Positions 1 through 5,003 are shown, numbered from the stretch's first letter. The stretch is DNA of 5,699 nt from Pseudomonadota bacterium (GCA_021779635.1 JAJYAH010000502.1:1-5699), one strand, 5' to 3'. Translations and numbers: made by a program. The notes: generated by a model from the letters alone, not told the origin.

Positions 1-104
1 GCCATCGGCAGGCGCACCAACGCCTGAATCCCGGTCAGGAAGACGTGGCCGGATCCCTGGGTGTATTTCTGGTCGAGACTGATCGGACCTTGGTTGATTC
101 CCAT
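1..104 (-). CDS. Indolepyruvate ferredoxin oxidoreductase, N-terminal fragment (cut by window edge)
   Basis: Only the first 34 codons are present; the gene runs off the left edge. The protein begins MGINQGPISLDQKYTQGSGH and continues with a TGIQALVRLPM block. I recognise this as the start of the fused, roughly 1,150-residue indolepyruvate ferredoxin oxidoreductase of Bradyrhizobium and relatives. Members of that family oxidatively decarboxylate aryl pyruvates such as indolepyruvate to the aryl-acetyl-CoA in the cytoplasm, using thiamine diphosphate and iron-sulfur centres with ferredoxin as acceptor. The ATG at 104-102 has a GA-rich Shine-Dalgarno (AGAGGG, 114-109) four bases upstream, which supports the start. 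It is transcribed divergently from the cytochrome c gene. The catalytic domains lie outside the window, so the product name rests on the N-terminal match alone. Confidence 0.8.
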   Translation of the reverse strand, partial: MGINQGPISLDQKYTQGSGHVFLTGIQALVRLPM

Positions 105-147
105 TTCACCCTCTTAAACCTAGGCCCCAACGGCTCTTTTTAGATAG

Positions 148-168
148 TGGTTCAATTCGTTAGAACCA
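148..168. promoter_or_regulatory. Inverted repeat TGGTTC-N9-GAACCA, candidate operator
   Basis: Perfect 6 bp arms (148-153 and 163-168) surround a 9 bp AT-rich centre. ATAG (144-147) and CTAT (171-174) roughly continue the symmetry with a small offset. It lies 44 bp upstream of the oxidoreductase start on the minus strand, a normal place for a MarR- or TetR-like dimer to act on that promoter. No regulator gene is adjacent, so the partner is unknown. Confidence 0.35.
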
Positions 169-230
169 GTCTATGTCGCTTTCTGCAGCCGGCGCATCAC
201 AATTCTGGGCAATGGAGCCCCGCATCCGCA

Positions 231-262
231 GATAGCAACTTCATGCTTGATATGGTGCTATC
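231..262. repeat. Inverted repeat GATAGCA-N18-TGCTATC
   Basis: Perfect 7 bp arms lie at 231-237 and 256-262, about 120 bp before the cytochrome c start. They could be a two-site operator or a weak leader hairpin. The 115-383 spacer holds no convincing gene. Its in-frame extension of the cytochrome lacks a signal peptide, heme motifs or any recognisable domain. I found no clear -35/-10 pair for the cytochrome. Confidence 0.3.
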
Positions 263-353
263 GATTTTCGCTTTATGTCGCCGCGCGGGGTGCCCGCGAA
301 ACGACATGGCGCCCTCGCCGCCCCGATTTGCGCTATGTAATGCGCTGGGAAAC

Positions 354-357
354 GAGG
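354..357 (+). promoter_or_regulatory. Possible ribosome binding site for an alternative GTG start of the cytochrome
   Basis: GAGG sits five bases before GTG 363-365. The ATG at 384 has only a weak GCAGAG stretch 14 bases upstream. The site therefore favours GTG 363 on ribosome-binding grounds, whereas the signal peptide fits either start. The choice changes the protein by seven residues only. Confidence 0.35.
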
Positions 358-383
358 CGCCGGTGCAGAGTCAAAATCATACA

Positions 384-1616
384 ATGCGAGCGATTCTTGG
401 CAGCGTTCTTGGCAGCCTGCTTTTGTGCGCTGCATTCGCATGGGAGAAGGCGCAGGCTGCGCCGGCGGCGGCGGAGACCATCGCGCGCGGCAAGGCGCTG
501 ACTGAGGCGGCCGACTGCGCGGGTTGCCATACCGCCGATCCCGCCAAGCCATTCGCCGGCGGCAGGCTGATCGAGACCCCGTTCGGCGGGATTTATTCGC
601 CCAATCTCACCCCGGATCGCGAAACCGGCCTCGGCGGCTGGAGCGACGATCAATTCTACCATGCCCTGCATCAGGGAGTGGCGCCAGACGGCTCGCGCTA
701 CTATCCGGCGTTTCCCTATCCGAATTTCACCAAGCTGATCCGCGACGACGTGCTGGCGATCCGGGCGTACCTTGCGACGTTGGCGCCGATCCGCAATATC
801 AGGCCGCCGTCGCAACTGCACTGGCCGCTGAACTATCGCGTAGTCATGCGGGTCTGGAATTTCCTGTTCTTCCGGCCGGGCATTTTCGAGCCGGACCAGA
901 ACAAGAGTGCCGAGTGGAACCGCGGCGGCTACCTTGTTGAAGGTGCCGCGCATTGCGGCGCGTGCCACACGCCCAAGAACATATTCGGCGCCGACAGGCG
1001 TGGGCGGCGCTACGGCGGCGGCCGGGTGCAGGGCTGGTTTGCGCCGCGGCTCGACAGCGCCCCGCGCAGCGGGCTGCAATCATGGAGCGTTGATGACATC
1101 GTCGAATACCTGCAGAGCGGCCGCAACGGCCGCAGCCATGCCGGCGACGGGATGGCGCAGGTCGTGGTCAATTCGACTTCGAAGATGAGCGATGCCGATG
1201 TCCATGCGATCGCCGTCTACCTCAAGGGTCTCCCCGCAGGCGCGCCGGAACCCGCCGTAGGCCCGCCGCCGCAGACGGACATGGCGGCGGGTGCGGCCGT
1301 CTATGCCCATGCCTGCATTGCCTGCCACGAAGTCGGCGGCGAAGGCGCGCCGCGAATTTATCCGCCGCTCCCCGGCAACGCCAATCTGCAGTCGGCCGAT
1401 CCCGCCAGCACACTGCGCATCATCCTCGACGGCGCCCAGACAACGACGACGCCGCGCGCGCCCAATACCGGTTCGATGCCGGCCTATGCCAAGGATTTGT
1501 CGGATCAGCAGATCGCCGACGTCGCGACCTATATTCGCAATTCATGGGGCAACGCCGCGCCCGCGGTGACGCCGGAGCAGGTCGCCAAGGCACGCAAGGC
1601 TAACGATCCCCGTTGA
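384..1616 (+). CDS. Exported tri-heme cytochrome c (alcohol/gluconate dehydrogenase cytochrome-subunit type)
   Basis: The 410-residue product has a signal peptide (hydrophobic core about residues 4-19, likely cleavage after AQA at 23-25) and three CXXCH heme c sites: CAGCH 45-49, CGACH 191-195 and CIACH 311-315. Likely axial methionines are M257 (GDGMAQ) for heme 2 and M365 (GSMPAY) for heme 3. For heme 1 the aligned region reads YYPAFPYPNF and has no methionine. Length and three-domain order match the cytochrome subunits that carry electrons from periplasmic alcohol, gluconate or nicotinate dehydrogenases to quinone or a terminal oxidase. No dehydrogenase gene is beside it, so the partner must be elsewhere. 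Start choice: the frame is open from 147, but the signal peptide begins at the ATG at 384. A GTG at 363 with GAGG five bases upstream (354-357) is a credible alternative giving 417 residues. The last 17 bp overlap the convergent next gene. Confidence 0.88.
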   Translation: MRAILGSVLGSLLLCAAFAWEKAQAAPAAAETIARGKALTEAADCAGCHTADPAKPFAGGRLIETPFGGIYSPNLTPDRETGLGGWSDDQFYHALHQGVAPDGSRYYPAFPYPNFTKLIRDDVLAIRAYLATLAPIRNIRPPSQLHWPLNYRVVMRVWNFLFFRPGIFEPDQNKSAEWNRGGYLVEGAAHCGACHTPKNIFGADRRGRRYGGGRVQGWFAPRLDSAPRSGLQSWSVDDIVEYLQSGRNGRSHAGDGMAQVVVNSTSKMSDADVHAIAVYLKGLPAGAPEPAVGPPPQTDMAAGAAVYAHACIACHEVGGEGAPRIYPPLPGNANLQSADPASTLRIILDGAQTTTTPRAPNTGSMPAYAKDLSDQQIADVATYIRNSWGNAAPAVTPEQVAKARKANDPR

Positions 1617-2238
1617 AGACGAATTTCGGCATCTCCCATTTGTAGCGGATGGCGAGCAGGCGAAACGACAGGCCGAGCACGAATGTCAGGGAGGTCCAGA
1701 GTTCATCATTCAACTCGAGGCCGAAGGCGGTGGCGTAAAACAGCCCGGTGACGACGGAAACGCTGGCGTAAAGTTCGGAGCGAAACAACAGCGGCACGTC
1801 GTTGCAGAGGATGTCACGCAACACGCCTCCGGCGCACCCGGTGATCATTCCCGAGACGATCACGATCGGCAGCGACATATTCATCTGCCAGGCGACGTCG
1901 CAGCCGGCCATGGTGAAGACCACGAGGCCGATCGCGTCGAGCACGAGAAATCCGACGCTCAGCCGATTCACGACGCGGGCAATCAGGATGGTCGCGAAGG
2001 CCGCTCCCGCCGTCAGTGCGAGTAAAGACGGACTTTGCACCCACAGCAGCGGATAATGCCCGAGCAGGACATCGCGGATGGTTCCGCCGCCAAGTGCCGT
2101 GATGCAGCCCAGCAGGCATACGCCGACCCAGTCCATGCTACGCCTTCCCGCCGCAAGGGCCGCCGTCATCGCCTGGGCCGCCAGCGCCACCAGCGACAGC
2201 CCATACAGAACGATATCGCTTGGAGGCAGATCCCACAT
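1600..2238 (-). CDS. UPF0126 / TRIC-type cation channel family membrane protein (YicG-like)
   Basis: The 212-residue, strongly hydrophobic protein is an internal duplication. Each half carries the family signature: GGGTIRD at 50-56 and GGVLRD at 137-142, each followed by a PLL stretch (63-65 and 149-151). Hydrophobic segments near 8-30, 34-50, 69-90, 95-113, 122-140, 155-174 and 180-197 fit the seven-helix topology of the family. Bacterial and archaeal members are homologous to the trimeric intracellular cation channels of animals; the Pfam family is also labelled a glycine transporter domain, so the transported species here is unknown. Length is normal. The ATG at 2238 has only a weak AGG nearby, but the N-terminus matches the family start and no longer frame is likely. 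It ends with TAG inside the last codons of the convergent cytochrome gene. It appears to be a single-gene unit. Confidence 0.85.
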   Translation of the reverse strand: MWDLPPSDIVLYGLSLVALAAQAMTAALAAGRRSMDWVGVCLLGCITALGGGTIRDVLLGHYPLLWVQSPSLLALTAGAAFATILIARVVNRLSVGFLVLDAIGLVVFTMAGCDVAWQMNMSLPIVIVSGMITGCAGGVLRDILCNDVPLLFRSELYASVSVVTGLFYATAFGLELNDELWTSLTFVLGLSFRLLAIRYKWEMPKFVFNGDR

Positions 2239-2267
2239 GGCAACCTAAGATACGGTTTTCAGAACCC

Positions 2268-2322
2268 CGTCATGGCCTTGCCACGTCGTCCTCACGCGAG
2301 CCGGGATCCACTTCGCTATAAT
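2268..2322. repeat. Possible decayed fragment of an intergenic repeat
   Basis: CGTCATGGCC at 2268-2277 also occurs at the left end of the mosaic repeat (4987-4996), and the GAGCCGGGATCCACTTCGC stretch after it resembles other dispersed alphaproteobacterial intergenic repeats from memory. No second arm is found here. A TATAAT at 2317-2322 has no -35 partner at 16-18 bp. The rest of the 2239-2468 spacer has no gene I can support. Confidence 0.2.
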
Positions 2323-2376
2323 CCGCAGGTTCCACCCTGAACAGGTTGAAAAACAACGCCCGAACCGCCTTGCAGT

Positions 2377-2421
2377 CCCGAAACGGGCTTGTTCCCGAAA
2401 CGTGCCCCCGTTTTCCGGAAC
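2377..2421 (+). other. Paired hairpins and TCCCGAAACG direct repeat upstream of the small membrane protein gene
   Basis: CCCG-AAA-CGGG (2377-2387) can form a small stem. GTTCC (2391-2395) pairs with GGAAC (2417-2421), and the inner bases GAAACG pair with CGTTTTC apart from one mismatch and one bulge. The 10 bp TCCCGAAACG occurs twice, at 2376-2385 and 2393-2402. If the candidate promoter at 2417-2441 is used, this block lies upstream of the transcript and would be a binding site rather than RNA structure. Confidence 0.3.
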
Positions 2422-2441
2422 CTCCTTCCGCGCCGGCGGTT
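2417..2441 (+). promoter_or_regulatory. Candidate EcfG-type (general stress response) promoter
   Basis: GGAAC at 2417-2421 is followed, after a 16 bp spacer, by GGTT at 2438-2441. The known alphaproteobacterial EcfG consensus is GGAAC, 16-17 bp, CGTT; the -35 is perfect and the -10 has one mismatch. A start near 2448 would give a leader of about 20 bases that just contains the Shine-Dalgarno at 2455-2460. The geometry is good, but short motifs like this also occur by chance. Confidence 0.4.
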
Positions 2442-2454
2442 GGTACGGGACCAC

Positions 2455-2460
2455 GGAGGA
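2455..2460 (+). promoter_or_regulatory. Strong Shine-Dalgarno deciding the start of the small membrane protein
   Basis: GGAGGA ends eight bases before ATG 2469. The frame is open upstream to 2346, but nothing there has a comparable site, so the 140-residue form is preferred over a 181-residue form. Confidence 0.8.
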
Positions 2461-2468
2461 ACCCTCTC

Positions 2469-2891
2469 ATGGCCAACCAACCCGATCCGGATGATCCCTA
2501 TCGTGCTCCGAACGATCCTTATCGTTCTCCGCTCACCGGCGACAACGTCCGTCGCCCGGCCCGCCTCGACAATGAGTTGCAACCTGACCCTGAACTCGCC
2601 GAGGGTGCCGCCAGCGGCGGCAGGATTGCCATGTTCGCCGTCGCCATCGCCGTGATCCTCGGTGCGGTGTTCTATGGCCTGAACAACTCGTCGGTCCATC
2701 AGGCCGGCACTTCGCCGACCGCCCAGAATACCGCGCAGGATTCGCCTCCCGCCGCGCCGCCTGGCATGCGCGACGTCACACCTCGCTCCAATACCCAGCC
2801 GGGCACGACGACCGGCGCCGCGCCAGCGAAACCGCAGGCGCCGCCGCCAACGGCCACCTCGGGCGCAGCGAATAACGGCTCGAAGCAATAA
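2469..2891 (+). CDS. Small single-span membrane protein with low-complexity flanks, function unknown
   Basis: I do not recognise a characterised family. The 140-residue protein has an N-terminal polar, proline- and aspartate-rich segment (1-48), one membrane helix at about 53-71 (AMFAVAIAVILGAVFYG core) and a C-terminal tail (72-140) rich in Pro, Ala, Thr, Ser and Gln, probably disordered. The N-terminus holds a tandem heptapeptide, DPYRAPN then DPYRSPL, encoded by 18 bp units at 2493-2510 and 2514-2531 that match at 16 of 18 bases. There is no N-terminal signal peptide; R52 before the helix gives little topology signal, so orientation is uncertain. The start is fixed by GGAGGA at 2455-2460. 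It stands alone: the neighbour upstream is divergent and the one downstream convergent. A candidate EcfG promoter suggests stress induction. Coding status is supported by the ribosome site, GC-rich codon use and the clear helix. Confidence 0.75.
   Translation: MANQPDPDDPYRAPNDPYRSPLTGDNVRRPARLDNELQPDPELAEGAASGGRIAMFAVAIAVILGAVFYGLNNSSVHQAGTSPTAQNTAQDSPPAAPPGMRDVTPRSNTQPGTTTGAAPAKPQAPPPTATSGAANNGSKQ
2493..2531 (+). repeat. In-gene tandem repeat encoding DPYR(A/S)P
   Basis: Two 18 bp units (2493-2510, 2514-2531) repeat with a 21 bp period and differ at two positions. They encode two copies of DPYRxP near the N-terminus of the small membrane protein. Copy number could vary between strains. Confidence 0.7.
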
Positions 2892-2975
2892 CGGCCAGAC
2901 GTCGCTGATCTGACGAGTCGTTGATCCGGTGACCGGCGTTGCGGGCCTGTGCCGGCTAGCAGCGCCGATCGCGCG

Positions 2976-3791
2976 TCAGCTGAACATCTTGTTCAATTCG
3001 GCGCCGGAATAGCCTTGTCCGAGTTCGGTGAAGGTTCCCTTCTCCGCGATCTCGCGTGCGGCGCGCATGAAACCGCCCCACGCCGCCCGCGCCAGAGAAC
3101 CGCCGACACTGATGCGGCGAACGCCAAGCTCGGTGGCTTCGGCGACCGACAGACCGGACGCCCCGATCAGGAGATTGACCGGTTTGGGATGCACCGCCTT
3201 CACGATCGCCGAGATCTCCTCCCTGGTCTTGATGCCCGGCGCATAAAGACAATCCGCTCCCGCTTCGGCATAGGCGGTCAGCCGGTCGATCACCATGTTG
3301 AGATCGGCCTGCCCGACCAGAAAGCCCTCACAGCGGCCGGTCAACAGAACACCACTTCTGTCGGCGTCGATCGCCGACCGCGCCGCCTTGATGCGCTCGA
3401 TGGCGAAGGCTCGTTCGTAAAGCGGCTTCGTCGCATCGCCGGTGGAATCCTCGATCGACAACCCCGCAACGCCGGTCGTGACTGCCCGTGCGACGTGGGC
3501 GGCGACTTTCTCCGCCTTGTGAGCAAAGCCGCCCTCGAAATCGGCGTTAACAGGCAGATCGACCGCGCCGCAGAGCGCCGTCAGATGCCGCAACACGTCC
3601 TCGAGGGTGACACGATTGTCCGGACGCCCGATCGACCATGCAAAGCCTGCGCTGGTGGAGGCAATCGCCTTGAAGCCGAGACTCTGCAGCGCCCGCGCGC
3701 CGCCGGCGTCATAGGGGTTCGGCAACACGAAACATCCGGACTCGTGCATCTTCCGGAACGTCGCCCGCTTGTCTGTCGTCGATACCGGCAT
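2976..3791 (-). CDS. Isocitrate lyase / phosphoenolpyruvate mutase superfamily enzyme
   Basis: The 271-residue product has the family's beta-barrel landmarks in order: LPNPYDAGGARALQSLGF near the N-terminus, GRPD ending at D58, NADFEGGF (82-89), GLSIED ending in E114-D115, TGRCEGF (151-157) and a C-terminal RRISVGGSLARAA segment. By analogy with PEP mutase, D58, D84 and E114 would hold Mg2+ and R153 the substrate; the first Asp of the usual DxD is Asn82 here. The isocitrate lyase KKCGH cysteine motif is absent, so this is not glyoxylate-shunt AceA. Members cleave or form C-C or P-C bonds of 2-oxo acid-type substrates; this substrate is unknown. ATG 3791 is chosen because GGGAGA (3801-3796) lies four bases upstream; an in-frame GTG at 3833 lacks this. 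It follows the NIPSNAP gene after 57 bp, probably in one operon, under the divergent ArsR-type regulator if that is local. Confidence 0.85.
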   Translation of the reverse strand: MPVSTTDKRATFRKMHESGCFVLPNPYDAGGARALQSLGFKAIASTSAGFAWSIGRPDNRVTLEDVLRHLTALCGAVDLPVNADFEGGFAHKAEKVAAHVARAVTTGVAGLSIEDSTGDATKPLYERAFAIERIKAARSAIDADRSGVLLTGRCEGFLVGQADLNMVIDRLTAYAEAGADCLYAPGIKTREEISAIVKAVHPKPVNLLIGASGLSVAEATELGVRRISVGGSLARAAWGGFMRAAREIAEKGTFTELGQGYSGAELNKMFS

Positions 3792-3795
3792 GATC

Positions 3796-3801
3796 TCTCC
3801 C
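3796..3801 (-). promoter_or_regulatory. Shine-Dalgarno deciding the start of the PEP mutase-like gene
   Basis: On the minus strand GGGAGA is followed by GATC and then ATG 3791-3789. It favours this ATG over the in-frame GTG at 3833. Confidence 0.75.
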
Positions 3802-3848
3802 TGTTTCTTGTCTGGTTGCGTAACGATATCCACGCCCGGCTTTGAGCG

Positions 3849-4163
3849 CTAGTCCGACAACGTCACCTGGCGCAGGAACGTTCGCTCCTCCGCCAAAATG
3901 AACCGGTTTTCCTCGGCGAAACTGAAATTCGCCATGCCCTCGTCGTCGGCGCGGAGCCGGGCACGATAATTTTCGTAAGATGCGAGACTTTCGAAGGAAA
4001 TCAGCGCGAACGCAATGTTGTTGGTGCCTTCATGCGGCATCCAGTAGCCGATCAGATCGCCGCCCGCCTTTGGGATGATGGTGAGCCAGCGCCTGGCGTA
4101 TTGCTCGAACATCGCGCGCTTGAACGGATCGATCTGGTAGCGGATGAAAACGGTGACGGCCAC
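3849..4163 (-). CDS. NIPSNAP family protein
   Basis: The 104-residue protein starts VAVTVFIRYQIDPFKRAMFE (initiator read as Met), then ARRWLTIIPKAGGDLIGYWMPHEG, a GTNNIAFALISFESLASYENYR block and a C-terminal FILAEERTFLRQV strand. This is the layout of the small NIPSNAP proteins, which adopt the ferredoxin-like dimeric alpha/beta-barrel fold. Their biochemical role is largely unknown in bacteria. The start is GTG at 4163-4161: GGAGG (4173-4169) lies five bases upstream and the family N-terminus begins here. The frame stays open on the minus strand to 4901, but that extension is antisense to the regulator gene and is not real. A 5 bp stem (GGCTC 4180-4184 with GAGCC 4194-4198) sits just before the ribosome site. 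It is first in a probable operon with the PEP mutase-like gene. Confidence 0.82.
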   Translation of the reverse strand: MAVTVFIRYQIDPFKRAMFEQYARRWLTIIPKAGGDLIGYWMPHEGTNNIAFALISFESLASYENYRARLRADDEGMANFSFAEENRFILAEERTFLRQVTLSD

Positions 4164-4168
4164 GGCAA

Positions 4169-4173
4169 CCTCC
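4169..4173 (-). promoter_or_regulatory. Shine-Dalgarno deciding the GTG start of the NIPSNAP gene
   Basis: GGAGG on the minus strand lies five bases before GTG 4163-4161. It identifies a short 104-residue protein instead of a 350-residue read-through frame. Confidence 0.8.
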
Positions 4174-4224
4174 GATGTCGGCTCGCGATGACAGAGCCAA
4201 TCTTTCGGGATTGAGAATAGCGGC

Positions 4225-4253
4225 TTGATCGACGTCGATGCTTCGGTTATGAT
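4225..4253 (+). promoter_or_regulatory. Sigma70-type promoter of the ArsR-type regulator (leaderless)
   Basis: TTGATC (4225-4230, 4 of 6 to TTGACA) and TATGAT (4248-4253, 5 of 6 to TATAAT) are separated by exactly 17 bp. Transcription would begin about seven bases past the -10, at 4260, the A of the ATG. No Shine-Dalgarno precedes that ATG, which agrees with a leaderless mRNA. Confidence 0.6.
4228..4239. promoter_or_regulatory. Perfect 12 bp palindrome, candidate operator
   Basis: ATCGACGTCGAT is identical on both strands and covers the end of the -35 box and the start of the spacer. A dimeric regulator bound here would block RNA polymerase. It also lies 65 bp upstream of the NIPSNAP start, so it could control both directions. 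GATCGA recurs at 4251-4256 beside the -10 box. ArsR-type autoregulation is the natural guess. Confidence 0.5.
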
Positions 4254-4259
4254 CGAATT

Positions 4260-4955
4260 ATGAAAGCAGGCCCTGACATTGCCTTGGTCGCCGCACTGGT
4301 CGGCGACCCCGCCCGCGCCAATATGCTGACGGCGTTGATGACCGGCCGCGCGCTGACCGCGAGCGAGCTTGCGCACGAGGCCGGCGTCACGCCGCAAACC
4401 GCAAGCTCGCATCTGGCGAAGCTGGAGGCCGGCGGCCTGATCGAGCAGGAAAAGCAGGGCCGCCACCGCTATTATCGCCTCGCCGACCCGGATGTCGCCG
4501 GCGTGCTCGAGGGCCTTGAGGGGCTTGCCGCCCGCGCCGGCCACTTGCGCGTACGCACCGGCCCCAAGGATCCGGCGCTGCGCCGCGCGCGGGTCTGCTA
4601 CGATCACCTCGCCGGCGATCTCGGCGTGCAGATGCTCGACAGCATGAAGAAGCAGCGGCTGCTGCGGCAGCGCAAGCACGATATCGAGCTGACCGCGGAG
4701 GGCGGGCGTTTCCTGGCCAAGGCCTTGCAGATATCGGCGGAAAGCCTGGCGCATCCGCGTCGTCCGCTGTGCAAGGCCTGCCTCGACTGGAGCGAGCGGC
4801 GCCATCATCTCGCCGGCACGCTCGGCGCCGCGCTGATGACGCGATTCACCGAACTGAAGTGGGCCGCGCGCGATGCCACTCCCGGCAGCCGCGTCGTCCA
4901 TTTCACCCGCACCGGCGAAAAGCGGTTCGCGGCCTTGTTCGGGGACAGCGAATAA
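4260..4955 (+). CDS. ArsR-type winged helix-turn-helix transcriptional regulator
   Basis: The 231-residue protein has an ArsR-like winged helix in its first 90 residues: the GDPARANMLTALM helix (15-27), helix-turn-helix ALTASELAHEAGVTPQTASS (31-50) with HLAKLEAGGLI, and the wing QGRHRYYRLAD (66-76). The roughly 140-residue C-terminal part is longer than in compact ArsR/SmtB sensors (100-120 residues total). It carries the subfamily blocks RRARVCYDHLAGDLGV (109-124) and CKACLDWSERRHHLAG (171-186). The classical ArsR metal site ELCVC is absent. Cys113, Cys171 and Cys174 with H181-H183 could bind a metal or react with thiols or oxidants, but this is inference. The ATG matches the family N-terminus and appears to be the first transcribed base. 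It is divergent from the NIPSNAP and PEP mutase-like genes and a palindrome in the shared 96 bp region makes these its likely targets. Confidence 0.87.
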   Translation: MKAGPDIALVAALVGDPARANMLTALMTGRALTASELAHEAGVTPQTASSHLAKLEAGGLIEQEKQGRHRYYRLADPDVAGVLEGLEGLAARAGHLRVRTGPKDPALRRARVCYDHLAGDLGVQMLDSMKKQRLLRQRKHDIELTAEGGRFLAKALQISAESLAHPRRPLCKACLDWSERRHHLAGTLGAALMTRFTELKWAARDATPGSRVVHFTRTGEKRFAALFGDSE

Positions 4956-5003
4956 CGCTCCCGCCGAGCACAGATCACTAACTTGTCGTCATGGCCGGGC
5001 ATA

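Noticed and set aside
147..383. 79-residue N-terminal extension of the cytochrome
   Set aside because: It would place the signal peptide internally, and its sequence shows no domain; the export signal starts at the ATG at 384 or the GTG at 363.
333..1079. 248-codon minus-strand open frame
   Set aside because: It lies antisense to the cytochrome's heme domains and is a shadow of GC-rich codon use; no motif is recognisable.
2317..2322. Perfect TATAAT as a -10 box
   Set aside because: No -35-like hexamer is found at 16-18 bp upstream, and it is about 150 bp from the next start codon.
2316..2888. 190-codon minus-strand open frame
   Set aside because: It is antisense to the small membrane protein and highly Arg/Gly-rich. 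The plus strand has the strong ribosome site and the membrane helix.
2926..2936. CCGGTGACCGG as a terminator between the convergent genes
   Set aside because: The stem is only 4-5 bp, and no T-run follows on either strand.
2949..3845. 298-codon plus-strand open frame
   Set aside because: It is antisense to the PEP mutase-like gene, whose protein carries ordered family motifs; the plus-strand translation is Arg-rich with no recognisable domain or ribosome site.
4164..4901. N-terminal extension of the NIPSNAP protein
   Set aside because: It is antisense to the ArsR-type gene, and GGAGG plus the family N-terminus mark GTG 4163 as the start.
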